DNA from: Patiria pectinifera
Lineage: Eukaryota > Echinodermata > Asteroidea > Valvatida > Asterinidae
Length of the DNA stretch: 64,000 nt
Assembly: GCA_029964075.1 (NCBI GenBank)
Contig: CM057140.1
Coordinates: 6,156,643-6,220,642 of the forward strand
Reading direction: 5' to 3'
A program made the position numbers and the translations under genes. The notes under the pieces are model-generated. The model did not search any database. It saw only the letters and a program-made list of their open reading frames with translations, and had not been told where the DNA came from. Below, piece after piece: positions 1 to 11,117 of this stretch. Every line of letters begins with the position of its first letter. Position 1 is the first letter of the stretch.

Positions 1-847
1 TCCCTGTCAATATAACGGTAATTTGCGGTAATGGAATACATAGTGGGGATGGCGTCAGGGCTGGGTGCAGGGGAGGGAAATAGGTTCCAGTACAGCAGCT
101 GGGTGGGGTACGCATGTAGGTTTTACAACTTGTCTTTTACATGCATGGTGATTTTTATATCATTTTCATTTTAGGTAAAATTAACTTAAAATTGTAACAT
201 AACTTGCATCAGTAAGTTGTAATGTAATTTTACTGATCCCACGGAAAGGGGTCGACCTATTGTCAACACCGCAGATATAGGAACTGACAAGGAACAAATC
301 GCCCTGCCCAGGCCACGTATTTTTTTTTCCGGGGGGGGGGTAGGGGCAATACATGAATAATTCAGTGATAATTCGTTTGAATCGTTGTAGGACAAATAGG
401 TTCTTGTTCCCTTCTCTTTTTTTCACCATCAATTCAAATTATCCCACCGATACATTTGGAGAAGAAACAGAGTCGAGGAAAATGAGCATCGGTGGATCAT
501 TCGAACAAGGCATCTTTCTATCTAGAGCATCTTTCTATCTCGTTATACACTAGGCTACTGTGGCAGCTATTGTTGATGTCATTGTCCTGTTCAAGGATAA
601 GCATAATTAACCATGAAAACTACTGCATTATTCATGAATTGCCCCTTACCATCTTAGGGGAAAAAATACACCAGCCTTTGCAATTTCCTTAGCCGAAAAT
701 CACACATTGCAATGGTTCATCATGCCCTTGTGTATTGATAAAGGATTTCAAAATCATTTCAAGTGTCCCACCGTTATAGGCCTTACGTTTACAGAATACA
801 CTGTCGACAAACAACCAAACTGCAGTTCTTTTTATTTTCTTTGACAG
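1..847. other. Non-coding sequence, likely intron of the LRR receptor gene
   Basis: No exon passes splice and phase checks here. A short T-run/G-run junction at about 319-341 resembles the G-rich ends of repeats elsewhere in the window. Short ORFs look random. If the exon at 848 is internal, this is intronic. Confidence 0.4.
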
Positions 848-3800
848 ATTCGCATTTGGGAATCCTCTCATTGAGATACAAGCCTGGATTTTCTATAATA
901 CGCAGCTCACAAATTTGTAAGTACCTGTATTTCCTCTACAATCATTGTTTAAGTGAGGTTACTGAGGTTTTGCATCCACGTGACAATATCACACGATGCA
1001 CGCGTGCTCGATCAATCGTCCTGCGATATCTGCCAGGGTCAATATCCGATTCGGGGAGTTGTGGGCTTGTTTTGTGAATTTATGACAGTTGGCCTATCAC
1101 TGGAATTTATGGTAGATTATTTACTAGCCTGCAACCAAGATGTACAATATGGCAGGCGCTTGGGTATCTTTGGTGACTACTGAACTACGACGTCACGTGA
1201 TACGAAATACCTCAATCGGCCAAAACTTGTTCCATCCAACCAAGCTCTGCCCGGCCCATGAAGCCTGACCAATAACAGCAAGTTTTCTACGTTTATTACC
1301 AGGCAAACACGCTAATTTGGGAGTTGCAAACACTGTTTATTTCTTTATTTCAAAGTTTGTGGTGCTGGTTGATTGTTCTGAAATTTGTCCGGATCCACCG
1401 GATGTGCAGGTTCCTCCTTCCTACTGGGACTAGGCTCGTTTCTGTCCGACTCCTCCACCCTTGGTGTAGACATAGGTACGACTGGATCAATGACGGATGT
1501 CGCAGGTATTTGGCGGGTCTACATAGTGTACATGCAGTTACCGATTGCGGCGATGATGAAACCAGTGATCCAACGAGGACCAGAGGTTTTCGGCAAAGAC
1601 CGCCTCATTAGTATTGAAGGTACGATGTTTGACACGCTCGTCATGGTATCTTTTCTGTGCTGGCTGTTTGTTTTCGACCCAACTTTGGATGTTTGGTCTA
1701 ACTGTATCAAGTCTTGTACGAAGCTTGCGTTTCGTCAACATCTCTGCAGGGCTAACCCTGTTGTTGCATGTGATGTCACGCGATATGTCATCAGAAAACG
1801 TGACAGTTTAGTCTCTACGTGCCCTCCTTCATGCACATCATAGCGGCTTTGAAGGACTGCACCGCCCTTTCAGCCAAACCATTTGACGAAAGGTGGAATG
1901 AGACAGACCTGACATGGTTGATGCCGTTGACTTGCAGAAACCTCTCGTATTCTGCACTGGTGAAGTTGGTGGCATTATCAGTGACAATTACTTCTAGCAG
2001 TCCATGAGCCGCAAAAGTCTGAAGAAGCCGTTCTACTGTGGCTTGCGATGTTGCAGTGTGCATAGCGTGGATGTTTAGCCACTTGCTTTGTGCATCGACT
2101 ATGACAAGAAACATATCCCAGATTCTAGATGTTTTGTGGTGTGATCTGAAGCATTTTCCTCCATGCTTTAACTAATATTTTCTCAGCAAAAGCTAATTAT
2201 TTGAAAATTGTTTTCGAGGTTGGAGTCATTGAATCAGCTACCAGAATTCTGAGCTATAGGCGTGGGGTTCGGGGCCCGCTTGAGGGCCCCGAAAAATGTT
2301 GGATTCTAAATGCTCTGTGGTGCTATCTGAGGCAATTTCTGACCACTTTAACCAATATTTTCTAAGCAAAAGATACTTTGTAGTACATAATAGGGCCCTG
2401 TAAATGAGACACGAGTTGAAAAATCTGGGGGGGGGGGGGACATTTGATATTGTGTCCCCCACCCTTCAAAAAGTGTGTGGGGGGGGGGGACCAGTCCCCC
2501 GTCCCCCCAGGATTGACGCCCATGGCGTCATGTAGATCAATGATAATTTATTTAGAAACTCAAAATCTCAGTGTGGGTGGGGGGGGGGGAGACCGGGGGG
2601 CGACAAGGTTTCACCCCCCCCCCCCTGGCTACGCCACTGATTTCAAGGAATTTTCATTGGTCTATTATTATTATTTAGCTTATATGAATGGATTAAAAAG
2701 TTTCTGCGTGGCCAATTCGCGTGATATCGCTGACTGAAACTGTGTGACCCACGGACAACCTGTCTATAATGTGTGTTCCGCGGTGTGAGCGAGCAGTGCA
2801 GTGGGTGTTAATACGCATTTTAGATTATCATTATGCGCTATGTCACGCCGGTCGAAGGGTCGTTTCTCAGTGGTCATCATGTGGATCATTCGCGACTATT
2901 AAGATTTAGATCAATGTTATTTTTTTTAGAAACTCAAAATCTCAGTGGGGGCCGATTGGGGGGGGGGCGACAAGGTTTCATGGGGGGCGGTCGCCCCCAC
3001 GCCCCCGATGGCTACGCCACTGCCCACGGATTTCCGCGAGGATTGACAGGCTGTACACTGCTTGACCTTATCCTAAAGGTCTTTGTCCATATAAGGCCAC
3101 CAAACAGGCCACTGCGTAAAACGTTTACCCAACATTGAGTCCGAATTCTTACCCAATGGTGTTGCGTCAAAATTGTACCCAACAAATGATCACCCTTTCT
3201 TTTGACCCCCAGGGGCAGGGGGTGGAGGGTTGGGGGCTCTGTCAACCTTTCTGCATATTTTATTAACCATTCCACCAACCTGACCCCCCAAACATGGATG
3301 CTCCGCTAACAAAAAGCGCTGTCATGCAGGCCCAGATACTGACCGTGTTTGAATGTTGCAAATGTCATGTACATTTTGTACACGTACGATACACACAAAA
3401 CACATCGCGACATTGCAATTCAATCAACGACCTATTTGTCACAAATATCCAATGTTGTACGTTTACCTCATACTGCCCACGTTCTCTCAATGACGTATTT
3501 TATTAATCAACGTATCGGCGATTTTAAATCCCACTCTCGCAGCACGTTCGTCAGTCCACTAACCGCCATCTTGAATGTTACTGTCGATTTCGAGAACGTT
3601 CTTTAGGCAACACTTGGGAAATGTTTACTCATTATGGGGTGATACTTACCCATATGAGAGCACACATGCCTGTGTTGTTGTACATTGCAAGGTCAAATGT
3701 GCCTTCTTACACTATGTTGTTTACAATTTTTCGGTTGCACAATCAAAGGGTCAATTTCCCTTTTGAAGAGTAGTGGCAAAATTGTCACTTAACCCATAAT

Positions 3801-6800
3801 TGGGTAAAAAAGTACTCAACGTTGGTACGCAACACATTTACTCAGCAAGCTTTGACACTTCTTTTTTAGAGTGTATGTAGTCTGCTGGAACAAGGGTTCG
3901 GCTGATCAGCCGTACCCCTATTCCAGCAAACTACGTCATGATCATGAATCGCCTTGAATGTCCGGCAGTGGCACTGTCATTCAAGTGACCTGGTTTGCAG
4001 AGCAAGTGAAAGTCATAAGCTGCGATTGTAAGGGCCCAACGTCGAATTCTGGACGACGCAATAGGGGATACTTACCCGCTACCTCGCATCGAGGAACTGT
4101 CTGCAGACATATCATGCGGGAAGACCTTCAGCAAGCTGGATCTTAGTCATGCCTTTCTCCAGCTTGAACGATTGAGGAGGAGTCACGTGAACTCCTTACT
4201 ATCAACACCCACAAGGGGTTTTTCAAGTACACGCGTATGCCCTTTGGTGTATCTGCTGCACCTGCAATCTTCCAGAGGACTATTGAAAGATTTTTGGCAG
4301 ACATCCGCCAGGCAGTCGCATTTCTTGATGATGTGCCAGTCACTGGAAAGACTGAAGCAGAACATTTCGCAAATCTCAACAAGGTCCTGAGTCGACTTCA
4401 GAGTGCAGGACTCCGTCTAAAGTGCGTCTTCTTCGCCCCTGATGTATTTGGGGCGTCGTATCAAAGCAGCAGGCTTGCATCCTTCATCAGAGAAGGTTCA
4501 AGCAGTCAGGGATGCACCAGTACCACGTTAAGAGACAGAGCTGAAGTCCTACCTGGGACTCCTGAACTATTGTGGCCGATTCATGCCGAATCTATCATTG
4601 GTTCTGGGGCGACCACACTCGCTGCTCAAGAAAAACATCGGCTGGTCATGGAGGCCAGTACACGGTGAATCCTTCCAAGCTTCAAAGGATTTGCTGTATT
4701 CAGCCAGAGTGCTCATGCACTATGACCCAGGTAAACAGTTTTATCCAGTGATGCCAGCCCGTATGGTGTGGGCGCCGTGCTAGCCCACCGCATGCCCGAT
4801 GGTTCTGAGCACCCAGTCGCTTACGCTTCGCGTTCGCTATCGTCAGCAGAACGAAACTACTCACAGCTAGATAAGGAGGGACTAGCAGTGATCGTCGGGT
4901 TGAAAAAGTTTCACCAGTAGGCCTACGTGTACGGTCGCCACTTCGAGATAGCTACGGATCACAAATCGCGGCTAGGACTGTTCAGTAAGAAGCGACCAGT
5001 ATCAGTGTTAGCTGACTGGTTTACTGTGGCCTTGAAGTCACCACAGATTCGCAGTTTACCCGACTCTTTCATCACGGGTACAATGGGGGATGCCCAACGA
5101 AAGAATGCTACAGGTTCGATGACTCCATCTCTTTGGAGTCGACCGAGTTCATCCTCCACTGGCTGTTTCATGGCGAAGGGTACTGGTCTGGCTTCAGAAT
5201 TTGGTTTTGCGTCAGCTTTTACGCTGATGAGCTCCTGTTGTCCTTTAAATTTTGTCTTTTGAGTTTGTTCAATTCATCGCGAAACAACTCACTGTACTGT
5301 ACTGTCCTGTGATGTCGATAGGAACAGGTGTGTGGTTCACTTGACGGATTGTGTGTCATGCTAATCGAAGATGGCGTAGCCAGTTACGGCCAAGAAGATT
5401 GGGTCCCTTGCCTGACACGACGAGAAGAAGCAATTGAGCGGTTTGGTTGTTGTGCTCAACTGCAACGGTGCAACTTGCAATGACTGGTATTTTCTGACCT
5501 GTGTATGCACGCAGTTCAATGTCCGTGTCCTTGCATAGTGTCAGTTTGTTGTCAACAAATACGACTCGATAGTGTTGTCAGTGAGGATGGAAACCGAGAC
5601 ACCAGTTTCGATTTTCATGGTCACCGGTTTGCCGCTGATGGACACAGTTACTAAAAACGGAGGCTCTTTCGTCTGTGAAGTTGTCTTGTACATGGTGTAG
5701 GTTTTGGTAGGGGGCGCACTCTCTTCCACATCAACATTTCCATCAATGTTGTATGTGTTGTGCTTTGACTGTGTCGATGATGACGTCTATAGGGTTTACT
5801 GGTCCTTCACACCTTGGCCACGTGACCTTGCTTTCCACAGTTATTACAGTTATAGGAGCGAGCTCGGCAGTTCTGTGATGTGTGTTCTGTTTGTCCGCAG
5901 CGATAGCACTTGCGAGGCCCATGGGACTTGCCGTGTGCTTGACTGTGAGTTTGTGGCCTCCCTCTACCCTTACCCTGGGGCTTTACACTGCCGAATTTGT
6001 GCGTTTGTTTGTTTGGGTGGATGGGGGGGGGGGGGCTCCCGTCGCTTGTATGTTGCTGGATATCCTTCGCATTCTTCGCTGCCAGCTCCATGGCTCGAGC
6101 CATTTCCCAACCCTTATCAAACTTGAGAGTAGATTCAGACAACAATCTACATTGAATCCGATCATCCTTGATACCGCACACCAAGCAATCACGTGGCATG
6201 CCATTGAGAGTCTCCCCAAAACCATAGTGTTGTGCGAGGTGACGTAGTTCCGCAATAAACTGAGAAACTGACTGGCCTGCTTGCCTAACTTTGGAGTTAA
6301 ACTTGTATCTCTCCTCTATTACAGATGATTTTGGGCTGAATTGATTCTTGGTGATTGAAAGTAGTTCATCAAATGTCTTTTCACCAGCTTTGTCTGGCGC
6401 AACTAGGCTGGAAATCAACTTGAATGTATCCGCCCCATAGCCAGTCAACAGTATGGCTCTTTTCTTACCCAGTGTTCTCACATCATTCGCCTTAAAAGAC
6501 TGTCTCGAAGGGAGCACATACGCCATGTCTCCTTCTTAACATGAAACGCACCTACGTTACCGAAGGTATTCATGTTACCTCGTCGCCAATTGTTATAACC
6601 AGGTAAACACACTAATTTGGGAGCTGCAAACACGTACTGTTTATTTCTACATGACTACACGACTCGTGCATCTACATGACGCACACTTGCAATGCACACT
6701 CATCGATAGTATTTCGCACATCTTAGCGAATATAAATAAGACCTAAGTCATCAAATATGATGACTTAAGTCGTTGCTTGCAAACTGAATGAGGAAAACAA

Positions 6801-9800
6801 CAACTTAATGTATTTTCAATTTTGTGTTAGATCCATGTTCCAAAACAATCTTTCATCGATTGGAGAGAGGCCATTTGCCACCGTCAATAAAACAATCCAA
6901 CAGGTGTAAGTAAATTCATCATCCATTTTTTTTTTTGTGCTTCCCTGAACGGAATCAAGTACAAGTACATGTATAGTACCATGTTTGTCAAAGCATGCAA
7001 CCAATATTTTGTATAACTTAGCCCTTAATGAACAAGACTCCGACATCAATTTGACGTCCTGGGTTGCACATGTATATAAGCATTTGCCTGTTCAAATCAC
7101 GTAATGAGTGTACCAGGTTAAATATTAGATTCAATAACTCAAGACAGAAATGTGGTTTTCGTCAATATCGCAGGTCTGATAAAGTACTTAAGTGCATGTA
7201 ATGATAGATTCGCGAATTTCCATCATTGTGTCATATAGTATGAAATTAGATTCTAACTTTTCCCGACTTTCCAGATTGTTGTATGACAGTCATTTGACAA
7301 CTATTTCCGATGTCGTATGGCAAGATTTGGGAATCAACGCCTATGTGTAAGTTACAGTTTGTGTGACAAAGTTTTCGCTTTCAAGTTTACATTTTGCTGC
7401 CAAGATTGTTACTGTTGTAAATTTTTCTTCCTGAACATTTTTTAAGTTATAGTTGTAACGTATCGCAGCATTAACGATGTACCTCATTGACAACTTTTTT
7501 TGGGAGATTATTGGGGTTGAACATAATACCTTTTCATTTTGTTCCTTTGTTCTCAGGGCTGTTGATAACACCCTCCAGTTTGCGCCTGCAACAAACCGGA
7601 CTGATCTGAAAATGTAAGGATCTTTCACGACTCTCATATAAATTATTACTTGATGGTTACTAAAGATATTGGTTTTGCTCTACATGTTATAAATGGCCCA
7701 TATGCTCTCTATTTTATTAAAATGCAATCCTTGAAAATGCACCTTTCAGTCGAATTCAACCTTATTTTAAATTGCATATGTTTGTCATTTGCAAGGGTTC
7801 TTGGTGCCTTTCGGTTTTATACTGAAGCAAACGTCCATATATAATTTTGAGTATACGTGTGATGTCATTCAAGGCAGAATCCTGGGTGTCAATTCCAACT
7901 ATATCACATCAACAGGTATCTGGATTTTGGATGAATTGCTATCATAAATGTTGCGTTACGATAACAGTAAGCCAAAGAGCATCTTTTCTCGCAAATGTTT
8001 TCATTAAGCAAACGGTCTGGTTTACAACTTAAACAGAAAACCCCTGAAATGGACAGTGACTTCCAAAAATGACATAACAACAACAGCGCCCTCAGTTGTT
8101 AGGAAAACATGGAAAATTTGAAATGTTCAGAGAGGTTTTTATACATTAATTTTTTTAATGTTCCTAAGGAAGTTCATGTCATGGAACTTATAGACTTGAC
8201 CTGTATTGCATTGGTACAATACACCGTAAAAAAAAAAGCATAGGCATAGAGTTATTTTTTTTGTACCTTCAAATTTCAGTGAACAGGTTGGTGACGGGTT
8301 TGCCCTACCGATAATTGTAACGACGGAAATGGCAGATATCTTTACAAAATCTAGATTCTCCTGTTCAAGAACTGTTCATTGGTGGCGATGCGTGCCATGT
8401 GCCCAAGGATATTATGGAGATCTGAGGGAGAGTGGGTGTAAAGCGTGCCCGGCTGGTACTACGAAGTTCAGTTTTTATGTGTTGATAAGATATTTTTGGA
8501 AGGAAATTGGAAGCAATGTTCATGTCATTGCACACGTTATCTGCTTGAAGGTTATTTATGTGCACTCACTTTTTCTTCCACCATGCGTACGCGACATGCG
8601 CAATAGCATGAACTAATGATCTACAAAGTTTTCTGATTTCAAGGATGCACTGATTTAATTTTGAATTGGTGTCCTAATACTAGGAGGATTTCTCCCTACA
8701 TTATTTAGTCGGCTAATGGAAGTACCACTGCTCGGATTATGAGAAAAGAAAAGGTTTGCATGACATTTTGCAAGTACTATGTTGAAAGTCGAAGAAAAGT
8801 GTCGAATGGCAGTGAGGGGTTTTGGACAGTTTTAATGAAATTACATGTATTATCTTTGAATCGCAGGAGGCTTTTACCAAACCAAGACTGGACAGGCAGC
8901 AGACACATCACAGCCCATCAAGTGTCAAAAGTGCAACAATGGAACCTACGTCACCCCAGCTGCTCACCCTGGTATCAGCCCTGCAGATTGCACCGTGTGT
9001 CCTACAGGTACCAATAAAAGTCTCCATGCAGGGTTCCGCGCATGCTTTTGTCTCGATAAGTACTACCGGAAAGATCGGTTTGATGAGTGTTATCCTTGCC
9101 CAGACGAAGGTCTCAACTGTTCAGAGGAGTATCAGCACCTCATACCTGGATTTTGGTGGACTTGGGACTGGGGTTCAAACGACAACTGCGAAGCTTATCA
9201 ACATTTCGTTGTCAACATCAGAAACAGAAGTGATTCTTACAATAGCAACACTCAGCAGTTTAGGGGAGTGTTGCCTAAGGTACATCCGTGTCCACGTAAG
9301 GAGTCTTGTTTGAATGAAGGTGATGGTATCAATGTCACTTGTGAGGTTGGTTATGAAGGTTGGCTTTGCTCTGAATGCAGTGTGGGGTACTATGCGTGGT
9401 TTGATCGTTGTAATGTGTGCCCAAAGTGGTGGTGGTTCTTACTTGAAGTCGTTCTTCTGTTGGTTGTGTTGGCAGTGGTAATACTCGTTATCGCTTGGGA
9501 TGTGCGGAGAAACCGGAGAAAAGGACGGTCGGCCGTTGATGTGATCTTTGCTCGAGGGAAAATCTTGCTTGGTTTCTATCAGGTGATGGGCGAGATTTTC
9601 TCTGCCCTTGATGAGATTCCCTGGCCGAATATTCTGACTAAGTTTGGGTCATTTTTCAAACTGCTGGAGATGAATATTGTCCAATTGGTCATCAGTCCCC
9701 GCTGCTACTTTCCAGACTTCACCTACCGCAATGTGTACATTGAGTATTTGTTTGGAATGAGCTTAGTTTCGTTTGTTGTGCTGGCAGCATTGTGTGTCTA

Positions 9801-11117
9801 TTGGGTTTCAAAGTGCTACTTAGCGATCAAGAAATACACTGTTGAAGAGCGTGTCAAGACTTTGTCAACCACAAGACAGAAATGTTACCTGTTTGTTGTT
9901 ATGCTTCTCTTTGTGTCTTATCCCGGCTTGTCCAGTGTTATATTCACCCTCTTGCCTTCTGGTTGCGACCCGTTCTATCTAGATGAGAACGAGACCTACA
10001 GTGCTACGAGACTTCGATCCGATTACTCTATCGACTGTCAAAACGAGCAGCATGTTCATTTCAACCATGCTGCCGAAGCTTCTCTCTGTTACGTTGTTGG
10101 CTTCCCGTCCTTGCTGTTCGTACTTCTGTGGAGAAGCAACGGACAAGACAAGAGAAAGAAATCGCATGAGCACCTTTTGCCTGAATCGTCAGTAGATGAT
10201 CCGAGTTACTGCAGCATCAATGATCCAACTATGCCACACAGAAATGAAGATGATTCCACATTTAATCAACCAGGCATCGACCTCCTAAATTCCGAAGAAC
10301 AAAGTCCGTCAGAAATCACATGGAAAAGTTTCCTCAGTGGAAACTACAAAGCAGAGTTCTGGTATTGGGAAATTGTTGAGCTTTCCCGCAAGATCATCCA
10401 AACGCTGTTTGTGTTGCTGTACGGCCCAGATGATCACTTCACCATGTTTGCAACCATCGCCATATCTGTTGGGTTCCTGCTCCTACATGCATATGTAAGG
10501 CCGATGAAAGATGTTACCGATAGCCGTTTACAGATGTGTTCCCTTGCAACCATCTTCCTGAATCTCTTGGCAGCCTCCTTGCTCCTGTCTCCTACTGGAG
10601 GTGGCACAGAGAGAGCCCAAGTCCTTGCGGCTGTCCTGGTTCTGATGAATTTCAGCATCATTGTGTTTGTCATAGGTACGCATTTAAATACATATATATC
10701 ATTATTCTTGATTGTTGTAGACAGTTCATTGATACATTACACACTGTGCCTGACACCAATTTTGACAGAGAAACTGTGATAACCTCACCAGTCATAATCT
10801 AATTGGCCAATGAGCACTATTTGATTGACAGCTTGGATGGGGCTATTCGAATCAGTAACAATTGGGTTTTTTTCTGTACAGCAAGTCTTCTCTGGATGGT
10901 GATGAAGTCACTGTGGCGCTCTGGGTGCTGTGGTAGTATGGCAACATGCATCGCTAAAGCCTGTTGCTGGTTCTGTCGACACGAGTCATTGGCGAGGGAA
11001 GGCAGAGGCACACGTCTTGTGATGACGAGCGTGAGAGATCTTTCCCTTGATGTTGACGAAGACTATGTGGAAAGGCCTTACGAAGAAATCATATCAGAGC
11101 ATCACGAACTTGAGTAA
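848..11117 (+). CDS. LRR / Cys-rich / multi-pass membrane receptor-like protein (5' partial)
   Basis: Seven exons join in phase: 848-916, 6831-6905, 7275-7346, 7557-7613, 8280-8455, 8867-10675, 10882-11117 (stop TAA). The first four look like leucine-rich repeats, about one 23-24-residue repeat per exon (for example [11 protein letters not shown]), each starting with 1 nt and ending with 2 nt of a split codon. Exons 5 and 6 give a Cys-rich extracellular part with GCC2/GCC3 or TNFR-like motifs ([28 protein letters not shown]). A first membrane segment follows CPKWWW, then several more membrane segments, a polar cytosolic linker near 10150-10330, the motif [11 protein letters not shown], and an acidic tail. 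The family resembles multi-pass GCC2/GCC3 proteins of marine invertebrates and protists; ligand and function are unknown. The first exon lies outside the window or was missed. Exons 5-7 are very secure; the LRR exons rest on splice sites and phase. Confidence 0.82.
1440..2114 (-). pseudogene. Gypsy integrase, catalytic core and C-terminal domain
   Basis: From 2114 downwards the minus strand shows the DDE core: [13 protein letters not shown] (first Asp), [10 protein letters not shown] (second Asp) and [14 protein letters not shown] (Glu). After a frameshift come [27 protein letters not shown] and [11 protein letters not shown], and in another frame GPRWITGFI, matching the GPY/F module. The N-terminal HHCC zinc-binding region is missing because the interval 2120-3880 is filled with other repeats. 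Three or more frame changes: a pseudogene. Confidence 0.85.
2120..3880. repeat. Nested G/C-run repeats inside the gypsy element
   Basis: This stretch separates the integrase core from the end of the RNase H region. A module with ATATTTTCT.AGCAAAAG occurs twice (about 2125-2195 and 2290-2372). Another, from AGAAACTCAAAATCTCAGTG through G-runs to GGCTACGCCACTG, also occurs twice (about 2552-2639 and 2920-3022). GGCTACGCCACTG (CAGTGGCGTAGCC in reverse) resembles hAT-type terminal repeats. From about 3119 to 3870 there are scattered TTACCCA-type motifs with weak inverted symmetry. No coding potential seen. Confidence 0.6.
4060..5012 (+). pseudogene. Gypsy RT palm and RNase H, inverted relative to the rest of the element
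   Basis: The plus strand carries, across several frameshifts, [47 protein letters not shown] and the catalytic box FLDDVPVTG (FLDD for the usual YxDD). The RNase H part follows, with [40 protein letters not shown] and ATDHK. These parts should follow the minus-strand RT start at 5015-5171, so about 950 bp have flipped. Just outside the left breakpoint the minus strand resumes with [18 protein letters not shown], the usual sequence after RNase H. Confidence 0.87.
5015..5171 (-). pseudogene. Gypsy reverse transcriptase, N-terminal part
   Basis: On the minus strand this reads [18 protein letters not shown], then [20 protein letters not shown] and DFKATVNQS, the standard start of a Ty3/gypsy RT. 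It stops being RT-like near 5015-5030. The expected continuation ([16 protein letters not shown]) is instead on the plus strand starting at about 4063, marking an inversion breakpoint. Confidence 0.85.
5541..5729 (-). pseudogene. Gypsy aspartic protease remnant
   Basis: Sixty-two codons between gag and RT on the same strand. The segment [16 protein letters not shown] fits the retropepsin active-site region (hydrophobic-D-T-G-A/S-x-x-S), but the catalytic Asp codon reads Glu (ETG), so the enzyme would be inactive. Position in the gag-PR-RT order supports the call. Confidence 0.7.
5807..6526 (-). pseudogene. Gypsy gag with CCHC zinc knuckles
   Basis: Starts at the ATG at 6526 and reads 239 codons. 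It has a retrotransposon gag-type helical region ([31 protein letters not shown]), then a basic linker and zinc knuckles. The first knuckle, [14 protein letters not shown], is complete (C-x2-C-x4-H-x4-C). The second, starting [13 protein letters not shown], meets TGA exactly where the last Cys codon (TGC/TGT) is expected, so a point mutation probably ends the ORF early. In an intact element it would form the capsid/nucleocapsid of virus-like particles. Confidence 0.88.

Larger units (their letters stand above)
1292..6646 (-). mobile_element. Ty3/gypsy LTR retrotransposon, rearranged and degenerate
   Basis: Minus-strand element with gag (5807-6526), protease (5541-5729), RT start (about 5020-5171) and integrase (about 1440-2114). 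The RT/RNase H core lies on the plus strand (about 4060-5012). A block of about 55 bp (AATTTGGGAG.TGCAAACA...TGTTTATTTCT on plus) occurs at both ends, 1292-1346 and 6592-6646, and is the only clear LTR remnant. On the minus strand it contains AATAAA, a plausible LTR poly(A) signal. Next to the upstream copy the minus strand reads TTGGCGACGAGG, a plausible primer-binding site just before gag. It sits in an intron of the LRR receptor gene. The order gag-PR-RT-RH-IN is Ty3/gypsy. Stops, frameshifts, an inversion and nested repeats make it dead. Confidence 0.85.

Noticed and set aside
3119..3870. A MITE defined by TTACCCA motifs
   Set aside because: Inverted similarity between the two sides is weak and ends cannot be fixed, so it is only mentioned within the nested-repeat interval.
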